In this document: positions 15,593 through 23,524 of the stretch, in pieces
Numbering within the stretch: position 1 is the stretch's first letter
Layout: every line of letters begins with the position of its first letter
From: Microbulbifer sp. TB1203
Lineage (GTDB): Bacteria > Pseudomonadota > Gammaproteobacteria > Pseudomonadales > Cellvibrionaceae
DNA length: 64,000 nucleotides
NCBI RefSeq assembly: GCF_030997045.1
Contig: NZ_CP116899.1
Coordinates: forward strand, 620,001-684,000
Reading direction: 5' to 3'
The notes under the pieces: generated by a model
Told to the model about the DNA's origin: nothing
What the model saw: the letters and a program-made list of their open reading frames with translations, nothing else
Database searches by the model: none
Position numbers and translations under genes: made by a program

Positions 15593-16546
15593 GTGTCCAG
15601 TGAAGAGTTACTAGCCGAGGCGGAAGCGCAGGTGCTCGCGGAAGTGGCCGCCGCCGGGGACGCCGGGCCGGAGACCGCCGGAAAAAGTGCGTCCGCCGAG
15701 CCTCCGCGCCAGGGGGAGATGCCTTTCGCTGTGGTGCAGGGCCAGGCGTTTACCGAACTGCCCGCCGATCTCTACATTCCGCCGGATGCGCTGGAGGTGA
15801 TCCTGGAGGCCTTCGAGGGGCCGCTGGACCTGTTGCTCTACCTGATCCGCCGGCAGAACCTGGACATCCTCGAAATCAACGTGGCCGACATCACCCGCCA
15901 GTACATGGTCTATGTGGAGATGATGACGGCCATGCGCTTCGAACTGGCGGCGGAATACCTGGTGATGGCCGCCATGCTGGCGGAGATCAAGTCGCGCATG
16001 CTGCTGCCGCGCCCGCCCCAGGAAGAGGAAGAGGAGGGCGAGGATCCGCGGGCCGCTTTGATTCGCCGCCTGCAGGAGTACGAGCGTTTCAAGTCCGCGG
16101 CGGAGGACCTGGACGAGATACCGCGCATGGGCCGGGATATCCACCAGGCCGCTGCCCAGGGTCCAGACCGCAATCTCACCCGTCCCGACCCGGATGTCGA
16201 CCTGAAAGAGGTGCTGGTAGCGCTGGCAGACGTGCTCCGCCGCGCGGACATGTTCGAGAGCCACCAGGTGGAGCGGGAAAAACTCTCCACCCGCGAGCGT
16301 ATGACCCAGGTGCTGGACAGAATCCGCCACCGCCAGTTTGTGCCCTTTGTGAGCCTGTTTACCGTGCAGGAAGGGCGCCTGGGCGTAGTGGTCACCTTCC
16401 TCGCGGTGATGGAACTGGTGAAAGAATCCCTGGTGGAGCTGGTACAGAACGAGGCCTTCGGCCCCATCCATGTGCGCGCCGCGGGCCAGGAGCCCGAAGC
16501 CGCGGAAGCGGAAGAAGAAGCCGACACCGAAATGGTTCCCTTGTAG
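15593..16546 (+). CDS. scpA: Chromosome segregation and condensation protein ScpA
   Basis: Kleisin subunit of the SMC-ScpAB complex that organises the chromosome, 317 aa. The conserved N-terminal core starts FEGPLDLLLYLIRRQNLDI and continues with AAEYLVMAAMLAEIKSRMLL; the C-terminal winged helix includes FVSLFTVQEGRLGVVVTFLA. The N-terminal 70 residues are an extra acidic/alanine-rich extension. GTG at 15593 is chosen because AAGGTGGGG lies 5-13 bases upstream. Acidic residues dominate the last 20 positions. Its TAG stop lies inside a family A palindrome. Confidence 0.93.
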   Translation: MSSEELLAEAEAQVLAEVAAAGDAGPETAGKSASAEPPRQGEMPFAVVQGQAFTELPADLYIPPDALEVILEAFEGPLDLLLYLIRRQNLDILEINVADITRQYMVYVEMMTAMRFELAAEYLVMAAMLAEIKSRMLLPRPPQEEEEEGEDPRAALIRRLQEYERFKSAAEDLDEIPRMGRDIHQAAAQGPDRNLTRPDPDVDLKEVLVALADVLRRADMFESHQVEREKLSTRERMTQVLDRIRHRQFVPFVSLFTVQEGRLGVVVTFLAVMELVKESLVELVQNEAFGPIHVRAAGQEPEAAEAEEEADTEMVPL

Positions 16547-16614
16547 GAGCGGCCCATGGCCGCGATCAATAGTGGTTTTTGCACAGATCGATCGCGGCCA
16601 TGGGCCGCTCCTAC
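16543..16614. repeat. Family A palindromic repeat overlapping scpA stop
   Basis: Arms GTAGGAGCGGCCCATGGCC and the matching inverse form a hairpin of about 26 bp with a 20-nt loop. The TAG of the repeat's first bases is the scpA stop codon (16544-16546). Other copies: 47450-47522 and 56960-57033. Confidence 0.9.
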
Positions 16615-16627
16615 ACAGTCCGAAATG

Positions 16628-16741
16628 GTAACTACTCTCCCCTCTCCCGCTTGCGGGGGAGGGGCCGGGGGAGGGGGGCTGCCCGGCTCCCCCTCTCCCT
16701 AACCAAAGGGGGGAGAGGGGACTGTCGGGGGGAGTAGTTAC
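16628..16741. repeat. Family E C/G-rich palindromic repeat, long form
   Basis: Ends GTAACTACTCTCCCC and GAGTAGTTAC are inverted. The core is shared with 828-898, with an extra CTCCCTAACCAAAGGGGGGAG hairpin-like insert. It fills most of the scpA-scpB gap. Confidence 0.8.
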
Positions 16742-16777
16742 TCGAAATGAAAGATTCCAAGGTTTAGAAGTTAGAAG

Positions 16778-17764
16778 ATGACAATCGCTCCGGAACTACT
16801 GCGCCGCATAGTGGAAGGCGCACTGCTGGCCGCAGGGCAACCGCTCTCCGAGGAGAAGCTGCTGTCCCTGATCGACGAGGGGGAGCGCCCGGAAAAGGCG
16901 GTGCTCTGCGAGGTGCTGGAGGAAATTGCCGGCAGTTGCGCCGAGCGGGGCTTCGAGCTGCGCCAGGTGGCCAGTGGCTGGCGCTACCAGGTGCCGGAAG
17001 ACCTGGCCCCGTGGGTCAACCGCCTGTGGGAGGAGAAGCCACAGAAATACTCCCGCGCGATTCTCGAGACCCTGGCGATCATCGCCTATCGCCAGCCCAT
17101 TACCCGTGGTGATATCGAGGAGATCCGCGGCGTTGCGGTGAGTTCTCACATCGTCAGAAGCCTGTCCGAACGCGGCTGGATCAAGGTGGTGGGGCAGCGG
17201 GATGTGCCCGGCAAGCCGTCGCTCTACGCCACTACCCGGGAGTTTCTCGACTACTTCAACCTGAGCACCCTGGACGACCTGCCCACCCTGGCGGAGATCC
17301 GCGATATCGACAGCCTGAACCAGGCGCTGGACCTGGGCCAACTGGACAGCGGCGAACCGCAGCAGGGCGCCGACAGTGACGCGGATTCCGCAGAGCCGGC
17401 AGCGGAATCGAGAGAAGCCGAAGCGGCCGAACCCGCCGAGTCGGGCGAAGACACAGGCGAAGATGCTCCCGTCGAAGTGGGCTCTCCGGAAGAAGTCGAA
17501 GAAGAGCAGCTTGAAAATGAACTTTTGCAGGACTCTGGTAGCGATTTGGAAACAGTAGCCGAGGCCGGGTTCACCGACAGCGAAGGCGAGGAGATCGTCG
17601 AAGACGAATTCCCCGAAGCTGATAGCTGTGCAGTGAGCGAAGGCTCTCTAACCGCGGAGCTCCCGCCGAGCAGCCTGTTTGTCGAAAATGCCGAACCTGA
17701 TGAGCCCGTCGAAGCCGAAGACGAAACCGGGAAAGAACCGCAATCGGAAAATGCCACCCTATGA
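16778..17764 (+). CDS. scpB: Segregation and condensation protein ScpB
   Basis: Winged-helix partner of ScpA in the SMC complex. The first 190 residues are the conserved core (IVEGALLAAGQPLSEEKL, the AILETLAIIAYRQPITRGDI signature, VSSHIVRSLSERGWIKVVG, GKPSLYATTREFLDYF). The remaining about 135 residues are a long Glu/Asp/Ser-rich, probably disordered tail, making the protein (328 aa) much longer than typical ScpB of about 180-200 aa. The end overlaps rluB by ATGA. The separation from scpA by two repeats suggests repeat insertion into a former operon. Confidence 0.93.
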   Translation: MTIAPELLRRIVEGALLAAGQPLSEEKLLSLIDEGERPEKAVLCEVLEEIAGSCAERGFELRQVASGWRYQVPEDLAPWVNRLWEEKPQKYSRAILETLAIIAYRQPITRGDIEEIRGVAVSSHIVRSLSERGWIKVVGQRDVPGKPSLYATTREFLDYFNLSTLDDLPTLAEIRDIDSLNQALDLGQLDSGEPQQGADSDADSAEPAAESREAEAAEPAESGEDTGEDAPVEVGSPEEVEEEQLENELLQDSGSDLETVAEAGFTDSEGEEIVEDEFPEADSCAVSEGSLTAELPPSSLFVENAEPDEPVEAEDETGKEPQSENATL

Positions 17765-18624
17765 GTGATAGCACTTCGCCTGCGGGCGAAAAACTGCAGA
17801 AAGTACTGGCCCGCACCGGCCTGGGCTCGCGGCGCGAGATGGAGCGCGCGATTGAGGCGGGCCGGGTGACCGTGAACGGTGTGGTGGCGGAGTTGGGCGA
17901 GCGGGTGACCGATACAGATCATATCGAACTCGACGGCCGCCGCCTGCCAGTGCAGGAGGAGAACCGCTGCCGGGTGATCCTGTACAACAAGCCGGTGGGG
18001 GAGATCTGTTCCCGCCACGATCCGGAGGGGCGGCCCACGGTCTATGACAGCCTGCCGCGCCTGCGCTCCGGGCGCTGGATTTCCGTGGGCCGGTTGGATT
18101 TCAACACCAGCGGCTTGCTGCTGTTCACCAACAGTGGCGAGTTGGCCAACAAGCTGATGCATCCCTCGTCGGTGATCGACCGCGAGTACCTGGTGCGCAT
18201 CCAGGGCCAGGTGGACGACGAAATGAAAAAACGCCTGCTCACCGGGGTGTTGCTGGAAGATGGCGTGGCGCGGTTTACCGATATTGTCCCCAGCGGTGGC
18301 GAGGGAAACAACCGCTGGTTCTACTGCGTGGTGATGGAGGGGCGCAACCGCGAAGTCCGGCGCCTGTGGGAGTCCCAGGGTGTGCGTGTCAGCCGCCTGA
18401 AACGGGTGCGCTACGGCAGTGTATTCATTCCCTCCCATGTGCGTGTGGGCCAGTGGATTGAGATGGAGCCCAAGGAGATTGACGACCTGTGCATCACCGC
18501 CGGCCTGCCCAAACTGGGCCAGCGTCCGCTGACCCAGGCGGAACAACAGAACCTGCAGCGCCAGCGGCGCAAGCTGCGCAAATCGTCTGGGTCGGCACCG
18601 CGCCGCGGCAAGTTGCAGAAATGA
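17761..18624 (+). CDS. rluB: 23S rRNA pseudouridine(2605) synthase RluB
   Basis: RsuA-family pseudouridine synthase, 287 aa. It has an N-terminal S4 RNA-binding domain (residues about 10-70: KLQKVLARTGLGSRREMERA) and the catalytic Asp in GRLDFNTSGLLLFTNSG. Other family motifs are YNKPVGEICSRHD and EGRNREVRRLW. The basic C-terminal tail is typical. E. coli RluB modifies U2605 in the peptidyl-transferase region. The 4-bp overlap with scpB indicates translational coupling; scpA-scpB-rluB is a conserved order. Confidence 0.94.
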   Translation: MSDSTSPAGEKLQKVLARTGLGSRREMERAIEAGRVTVNGVVAELGERVTDTDHIELDGRRLPVQEENRCRVILYNKPVGEICSRHDPEGRPTVYDSLPRLRSGRWISVGRLDFNTSGLLLFTNSGELANKLMHPSSVIDREYLVRIQGQVDDEMKKRLLTGVLLEDGVARFTDIVPSGGEGNNRWFYCVVMEGRNREVRRLWESQGVRVSRLKRVRYGSVFIPSHVRVGQWIEMEPKEIDDLCITAGLPKLGQRPLTQAEQQNLQRQRRKLRKSSGSAPRRGKLQK

Positions 18625-18647
18625 TAGAGGAATAGGTCGGGTGGCGC

Positions 18648-18681
18648 GTAGGATGGGCACGCTGCGCTTTGCCCATCCTAC
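18648..18681. repeat. Family B palindrome, short form
   Basis: GTAGGATGGGCACGC and its inverse GCTTTGCCCATCCTAC form a compact hairpin between the convergent rluB and SRPBCC genes. It could serve as a terminator-like structure. Confidence 0.75.
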
Positions 18682-18695
18682 TGGAGTCCCGAGTC

Positions 18696-19379
18696 CTACT
18701 GGTTTTCCTCGATCGGCTCCTCACCTTCCTCCTCAAGGGTTTCGCCCTCCATCCCGTCGCTATCCATATCGTCCGGCTCCGCGCCCATCACATCGTCGTC
18801 GTCCGAGGGGAGTTCGGAATCGCTGCCGTTGTCCATCTGCGACTCTGCCGGCGGCGCTTCGGCGGATTCCACTACCTCCTTGAGATTGTTCAGTCCCGTC
18901 TCGTAGGACTTGCCCACCATCTGTTTCACGGCCAGCCCCGTCCAGCGGGCAATGGGCCCCGCGCCCATATCGGTGTTGAACCACCAGGTGAGGTTGGTAC
19001 CGCTGCCCTGGGGCCGCAGGCGAAATTCGGCGTTGGCTTTGCCCTGCTCGCCGAAATCCAGCTCGGTGTGCACCAGCGAGTGGGGCTGGCTGGAGGTAAT
19101 GGTCTGGCTGCCGCTGCCTACACTGGGATTGTCACTGCGCCAGGACATCATCGCGCCCACTCCCTCCTCGGGGCCGCTGTAGCTGTACTCGGTGTCCGGG
19201 TCCATCTGGTACCAGGGCGACCAGCTGTTGAAGTTGCGGAAGTTGTTGAGGTAGGGAAAGACTGCTTCGGGCGGTTTGGATATGTACACGCTGCGCTCGA
19301 GGGTGATTTCGCGGGGAAACAGGAAGCCGGCGAGTACCAGTAGTACCAGGAAAATCAGAATATAGAGTATCCAGCGCAT
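18696..19379 (-). CDS. Membrane-anchored SRPBCC-family protein
   Basis: 227 aa from the ATG that starts an N-terminal membrane helix (ILYILIFLVLLVLAGFLF). The SRPBCC (START/Bet v1-like) domain covers about residues 28-175: SVYISKPPEAVFPYLNNFRN, then FNSWSPWYQMDP, typical of the polyketide-cyclase/AHSA-like group that binds hydrophobic ligands. The last 50 residues are very acidic (Asp/Glu/Ser). The ligand and role are unknown. It is convergent with rluB and in tandem with the downstream two-component genes on the same strand. Confidence 0.8.
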   Translation of the reverse strand: MRWILYILIFLVLLVLAGFLFPREITLERSVYISKPPEAVFPYLNNFRNFNSWSPWYQMDPDTEYSYSGPEEGVGAMMSWRSDNPSVGSGSQTITSSQPHSLVHTELDFGEQGKANAEFRLRPQGSGTNLTWWFNTDMGAGPIARWTGLAVKQMVGKSYETGLNNLKEVVESAEAPPAESQMDNGSDSELPSDDDDVMGAEPDDMDSDGMEGETLEEEGEEPIEENQ

Positions 19380-19431
19380 AGCAAGGGCCCTTTCATTATC
19401 CATTGTGGGCGGCTCAACTGCAGCCGGAGCT

Positions 19432-19510
19432 CGATTATCAATGATCAATTACCAATGAACAATTACCAATGAACGATGACCGCCGGTAATTGATCATTGT
19501 TCATTGATCA
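19432..19510. repeat. AT-rich repeat/palindrome overlapping kinase stop
   Basis: Several copies of ACCAATGAAC and inverted TGATCAATTACC / GGTAATTGATCA arms. On the minus strand the kinase's final codons and TGA (ATCAATGAACAATGA) are part of this repeat. Confidence 0.6.
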
Positions 19511-20870
19511 CCACCAGTGGCAAATCTATTTCCACACAGAGGCCGGCGCCGGGAACATTTCGGGCGGAGATGGTACCGCCATGGTGCAATACGGTGCGCT
19601 GGGCGATGGCCAGACCCAGGCCGAAACCTCCGCTCTCCCGGGTGCGCGCGGTATCGGTGCGGTAGAAGGGGCGAAAAATGGCTTTGAGTTCGTCTTTGGA
19701 GACACCGTTGCCGGAGTCGATCACGCGGATACGGCATCGCTCGTCGCGGATCTCAATTTCGACCCTTACCGCGCCGCTGCTGGGGCTGTAGTTGATCGCG
19801 TTGCGCAGGATATTTTCCAGGGCGGCGGTCAGCGAGCTGCCGCGGGTGGCCACCAGGGCTTCCTCGCAGTCGCTTTCGAAAATGAATTTCAGCTGTTTTT
19901 CATCCGCCTCGGCTTTCAGGTCCTCGATCAGGGCGTTGATCAGGCTGTTGATTTCCACCACATCGTCCAGCGGTCGCTGGTCGGTTCCCGCCACCGGCAG
20001 GGAGAGCACGTCGGCGATAATATCCTCCAGGTAGTCCGCGGCCTTGCCGATCTTGTCCAGCTCCGCATCCAGTCCGGCGGTGTCCTTTTGTCGCGCTATG
20101 CCGAGGGCCACCTGCAGGCGCGCGAGGGGTGAGCGCAGTTCGTGGGAGACGTCCTTGATCAGCCGCCGCTGTTCGGCCATGGATTCCTGCAGCTGGGCGG
20201 TCATGGAGTCGAAATCCCGCGCCAGATCGGCCAGTTCGTCATTGCGGCTGGGCATCCCGGGGGAAACCCGATAGTCCAGTTCGCCCGCGGCCACGCGCCG
20301 GGTGGCGGTGCGCAGCTGGTCCAGGGGGCGGCTGAGATAACGGGCCAGCCAGTAGCAGGCGGCGCCGGAGGCGAGCATGGACAGCAGCAATATCGGCCAG
20401 AAATTGCGCCACAGGAAGCGCAGCAGCAGCGTTTCCTTGCTCTGCCCGGCGATCAACACTACGCGCAGGCTGTCCGGGCCGCGCAGGGCAACAAAAAAAC
20501 CCACCGCGGGTTTTTTTTGTACCAGCCTATGGGTTTCGCGATTGCGGAAGTTGAGGCGTTCGAACATGGGGGCCATGTCTTCGGGCAGCGGACGGCCCAG
20601 CAGTTCGCGACCGTGCTGGTCGACGGCGAACACCTGGCGCTGAACTTTGGGCGGCTGGCGTTGCAGCCAGTGGCGAAAGCTCTCCGGGCCGTGGCGTCGC
20701 GCCATGCGCATTTTGCGCACCGTCTCGTGAAACAGCGCCGGTCCTTCCCAGCGTTCTTCCTGCCTGGGATCGCCGAATTCGCGGAAATGGGTAATGTAAA
20801 CGGTCGCCACCACCATCCCTACCGCGGTGATCCAGGCGCCGAAAAACATCTTCCAGAAAAGGCTATGCAT
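19494..20870 (-). CDS. cpxA: CpxA-like envelope-stress sensor histidine kinase
   Basis: Inner-membrane histidine kinase of 458 aa. It has two membrane helices (about residues 9-27 and 157-177) with a periplasmic sensor between them, a HAMP linker (about 178-235), an autophosphorylated His243 in KDVSHELRSPLARLQVALG, and an HATPase domain with N box NAINYSP, DSGNGVS and GGFGLGLAIAQ. H-box spacing and orientation match CpxA. The gene overlaps the regulator by 8 bp, and a CpxP/Spy-like gene is divergent from the pair, supporting a Cpx-type system. The sensor region itself is only weakly recognisable. Confidence 0.87.
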   Translation of the reverse strand: MHSLFWKMFFGAWITAVGMVVATVYITHFREFGDPRQEERWEGPALFHETVRKMRMARRHGPESFRHWLQRQPPKVQRQVFAVDQHGRELLGRPLPEDMAPMFERLNFRNRETHRLVQKKPAVGFFVALRGPDSLRVVLIAGQSKETLLLRFLWRNFWPILLLSMLASGAACYWLARYLSRPLDQLRTATRRVAAGELDYRVSPGMPSRNDELADLARDFDSMTAQLQESMAEQRRLIKDVSHELRSPLARLQVALGIARQKDTAGLDAELDKIGKAADYLEDIIADVLSLPVAGTDQRPLDDVVEINSLINALIEDLKAEADEKQLKFIFESDCEEALVATRGSSLTAALENILRNAINYSPSSGAVRVEIEIRDERCRIRVIDSGNGVSKDELKAIFRPFYRTDTARTRESGGFGLGLAIAQRTVLHHGGTISARNVPGAGLCVEIDLPLVVINEQ

Positions 20871-21564
20871 GGGACCTGGTCAGCATATAGCCGGCGCCGC
20901 GAATATTGATGATCAGCTCGCGGCTGGCGCCATACTCGGCGAGTTTCTTGCGGATATTGCTCACGTGCACGTCGATGGAGCGGTCGTAGGGCATCAGTTT
21001 GCGGCCCAGCGCGGTCTCCGTCAGCATCTCCTTGCTCACCACGTCGCCCGCGTGCTGTACCAGTACCCTGAGCACGGCGAACTCCGCACCGGTGAGAGAG
21101 AGCAGCCGGTCATTCCAGTAGCCCTGGTGCTCCGCCGGCAGCAGGCGCAGCGGTCCGCTCGCCAGGGTGCCGGGCTCATCGGATTCGATGCGGCCGCGGC
21201 GCAGTACGGCGCGCAGGCGTGCGGCCAGTTCACGGGGGTTACAGGGTTTGGGCAGATAGTCGTCCGCACCCATCTCCAGGCCGACGATGCGGTCGACGGT
21301 GTCCCCCTTGGCGGTGAGCATCAGTACCGGCAGCGAGCGGCTCGCCGGCGAAGCCTCTTCCCGCAGCTTGCGCAGCAGGTCGAAGCCGTTGTGCACCGGC
21401 AGCATCACATCCAGCACCAGGGCGTCGAAGGTGTGGCTTTTGGCCAGTTCCAGGCCGCGGCCGCCATCGTTGGCCACGGTGACCTGGAAGCCCTCGCCAA
21501 TAAGGAATTCCTGTAGCAGATCGGTCAGTTCGCTGTCGTCGTCGACCAGCAGAATACGGCTCAT
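20863..21564 (-). CDS. cpxR: CpxR-like OmpR-family response regulator
   Basis: 233-aa response regulator. The receiver domain has the acidic pocket LLVDDD, phospho-acceptor Asp52 in LVLDVMLP, switch Thr in LMLTAKGD and Lys in LPKPCNPREL. The C-terminal OmpR winged helix includes LTGAEFAVLRVLVQHAGDVV and RSIDVHVSNIRKKL. It is probably activated by the overlapping kinase gene. The upstream intergenic region contains repeated TTTAC half sites like those CpxR binds, suggesting control of its own operon and the divergent gene. Confidence 0.88.
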   Translation of the reverse strand: MSRILLVDDDSELTDLLQEFLIGEGFQVTVANDGGRGLELAKSHTFDALVLDVMLPVHNGFDLLRKLREEASPASRSLPVLMLTAKGDTVDRIVGLEMGADDYLPKPCNPRELAARLRAVLRRGRIESDEPGTLASGPLRLLPAEHQGYWNDRLLSLTGAEFAVLRVLVQHAGDVVSKEMLTETALGRKLMPYDRSIDVHVSNIRKKLAEYGASRELIINIRGAGYMLTRSHA

Positions 21565-21637
21565 GGTTTTCTCTCTGTGTGTTCAGGCTCCATTATATGC
21601 AAAGCTCCGGCGCCGGATACGACGCCGCGCAGGACCT

Positions 21638-21682
21638 TTTACCGTTCTTAACAAATGTTTACCGGCGTTTGCCCCTATTTAC
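21638..21682. promoter_or_regulatory. CpxR-box-like ladder: five half sites at 10-bp steps
   Basis: TTTAC (21638), TTAAC (21648), TTTAC (21658), TTTGC (21668) and TTTAC (21678), each followed by 5 bases. The known CpxR box is GTAAA-N5-GTAAA; these read TTTAC-N5-TTTAC on the plus strand. The ladder lies between the divergent cpxR-like and cpxP-like genes. Confidence 0.7.
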
Positions 21683-21739
21683 ATAGCGCTCTCCTAGTAT
21701 GCGTATACACCTACTGAGACCAAACTAGAGGATGCGTCG

Positions 21740-22213
21740 ATGAATAAATGGAAAGCGATGATGGGCAGCCTGGCGCTGGCGGGTACCCTGTCGGTACCGG
21801 CAGTCACTCTGGCCCAGGACGATTTCGTCCACACCTCCATGTCCCGTCACCACGGTTCCCATTTCCTTGAGCACATGGAGGAAGAGCTGGGTCTGACCGA
21901 GGGCCAGGTTGCGCAACTGAAGGCCAACCGCGAAGCCAATCGCGACGTCCGTAAGTCGCAGCGCGATCAGATGCGCGAGTTGCGCAAGCAGCTGCGCGAG
22001 GCCATCGACTCCGGCGCGGACCAGGGCACCCTGGACGAACTGGGAGCGCAGTTGGGCAAGCTGCACGTGGCCAAGGTGCAGGAAATGCAGCAGATGCGCC
22101 AGCAGTTTGAAGTAATCCTGACCGAAGAACAGAAGGCCAAGCTCAAGCAATTGAAAGAGGAGCGCGGAGGACGCCATCATTTCCGGCGCTGGAAGGAGCG
22201 CGACGAAGAATAG
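21740..22213 (+). CDS. CpxP/Spy-family periplasmic chaperone-like protein
   Basis: 157 aa with signal peptide (residues 1-25, ending PAVTLAQ). The rest is highly charged and helical, with two LTxxQ motifs: LTEGQVAQL and LTEEQKAKL, the hallmark of Spy/CpxP. Such proteins bind unfolded periplasmic proteins, and CpxP also damps CpxA. The C-terminus is rich in His, Arg and acidic residues (GGRHHFRRWKERDEE), perhaps metal-binding. It is divergent from the two-component genes behind a ladder of CpxR-like sites, so induction by CpxR is likely. Confidence 0.87.
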   Translation: MNKWKAMMGSLALAGTLSVPAVTLAQDDFVHTSMSRHHGSHFLEHMEEELGLTEGQVAQLKANREANRDVRKSQRDQMRELRKQLREAIDSGADQGTLDELGAQLGKLHVAKVQEMQQMRQQFEVILTEEQKAKLKQLKEERGGRHHFRRWKERDEE

Positions 22214-22281
22214 TCTGAACATCTCCGGTGCGATCGATCGGGCAGTTTCTACCCCAGCCCGGTAGGAGTCGTAACCCCCTT

Positions 22282-22305
22282 GCCCCCATGCGGGGGCTTT
22301 TTTTT
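22282..22305 (+). terminator. Rho-independent terminator after cpxP-like gene
   Basis: GCCCCC-ATGC-GGGGGC stem-loop followed by eight T residues, 69 bases after the stop. Strong intrinsic terminator form. Confidence 0.92.
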
Positions 22306-22487
22306 GCGCGGAAGCTGAGGTGCGTGTTTTTATTTTCAGAATACCTGCTCTCATCTTTGTCGAGACAACCCACAAGTAGGGTCGGTGTCGGCTTGCGATG
22401 GGCCGGATGCCCGTGCTTGCTGTCGCCCCCCATAGCTGGGAAAATAGCGCGCCGCCGGATAGGGGGTGGCATAGACGGGGAGTGAAT

Positions 22488-23039
22488 GTGAGCAGAATCG
22501 GCTTGTTTTACGGCAGTGACGAGGGCAATACCGAGGCGGTGGCCTTTCGAATCCGTGCCCGCCTGGGTGAGGAACGGGTGGATATCCACGATATCGCCGA
22601 CGTCACCCAGTTGGAAATCGCCGATTACGACCAGTTGATCTTCGGTATCCCCACCTGGGACTTCGGCCAGATCCAGTCGGACTGGGAGGATTTCTGGGAG
22701 GATGTGGAGCAGATCGACTTCACCGGCAAGACCGTGGCCCTGTTCGGCCTCGGCGACCAGTTCGGCTATGGCGACTATTTCCTGGATGCGATGGGCATGC
22801 TGCACGACGTGATCGTCGCCGGCGGCGCGTCCATTGTCGGTCACTGGCCCACCGAGGGCTACGAGTTCGAGGCCTCCAAGGCGGAGATCGAGGGGGAGGA
22901 CTGTTTCGTCGGTCTCGCTATCGATGAGGACCAGCAGGAGGAGCTCACCGCCGGGCGCCTCAATCTCTGGTGCCGCCAGATCGCGGAGGAGTTAGGGCTC
23001 GAGGGCGGCGCCGACGGCGTCGCGCAATTGGACGATTGA
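22488..23039 (+). CDS. fldB: Flavodoxin FldB
   Basis: Long-chain flavodoxin of 183 aa, an FMN electron carrier. The FMN phosphate loop is LFYGSDEGNTEAVA. The signature FGIPTWDFGQIQSDW and the ALFGLGDQFGYGDYF stretch closely match FldB. The start is GTG; an alternative GTG lies 6 bases upstream, and both follow GGGGAGT. It probably donates electrons to reductive enzymes such as radical-SAM or nucleotide reductase systems. It is followed 8 bp later by a small gene and likely co-transcribed. Confidence 0.92.
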   Translation: MSRIGLFYGSDEGNTEAVAFRIRARLGEERVDIHDIADVTQLEIADYDQLIFGIPTWDFGQIQSDWEDFWEDVEQIDFTGKTVALFGLGDQFGYGDYFLDAMGMLHDVIVAGGASIVGHWPTEGYEFEASKAEIEGEDCFVGLAIDEDQQEELTAGRLNLWCRQIAEELGLEGGADGVAQLDD

Positions 23040-23047
23040 GTGCACCC

Positions 23048-23428
23048 ATGAAAACTACCCTCGAATTCAGGCAGTTCTGGCCCTGGCTGGCGGAACATCC
23101 CAATTGTATCCTGCGCGCCGGTACCGCTGATTCGGTGTTCTACGATGACGACGACTACTATTGGCGCTTCGCCGAAGAGGATGCCCGTACCCTGCTGGTG
23201 CAGGTGCTGCGGGGCAAGCGGCCGGTGGCGGAGTTGTTTATCGAACCGGAGTATGTGACCTATGTGGAGATCAGCCCCGGCGAGAAGGGCGAGTTCAATT
23301 TCGACTTGATTTCGGAATTCGAGGGCCAGCGCCAGGTTCTCTACTACTTTGTGCTGGCGCATCCGTTCGAAGAGTCAGCAGAGACAAATGAAGCAGAGAA
23401 AACCGGGCGCGGGCGGCGACTGCACTAG
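23048..23428 (+). CDS. Small acidic protein of unknown function
   Basis: 126 aa starting at the ATG 8 bp after fldB, with no signal peptide. The sequence is rich in aromatic and acidic residues (DDDDYYWRF, EPEYVTYVEISPGEKGEF). Spacing suggests it is expressed with the flavodoxin. I do not recognise a family, though the coding pattern (GC-rich third positions, compact spacing) is convincing. It might be a cytosolic partner or immunity-like protein, but nothing shows this. Confidence 0.75.
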   Translation: MKTTLEFRQFWPWLAEHPNCILRAGTADSVFYDDDDYYWRFAEEDARTLLVQVLRGKRPVAELFIEPEYVTYVEISPGEKGEFNFDLISEFEGQRQVLYYFVLAHPFEESAETNEAEKTGRGRRLH

Positions 23429-23445
23429 TTTGCATGTAGCCTGCT

Positions 23446-23519
23446 TGTAGGATGGGCAAAGCGCAGCGTGCCCATCATCTGAGGCTGTGATGGGCAGGTT
23501 GCGCTTTGCCCATCCTACA
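23446..23519. repeat. Family B palindromic repeat
   Basis: TGTAGGATGGGCAAAGCGCA and its near-perfect inverse ending CTTTGCCCATCCTACA, with an inner GTGCCCATCA/TGATGGGCA pair. It lies between the convergent small gene and dapE, almost touching the dapE stop (23525). Confidence 0.9.
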
Positions 23520-23524
23520 GAGTG

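Noticed and set aside
13652..16546. Integrated element bounded by the MITE
   Set aside because: rnm, yciO and scpA are in the normal conserved order. Only the 270-bp element itself is foreign.
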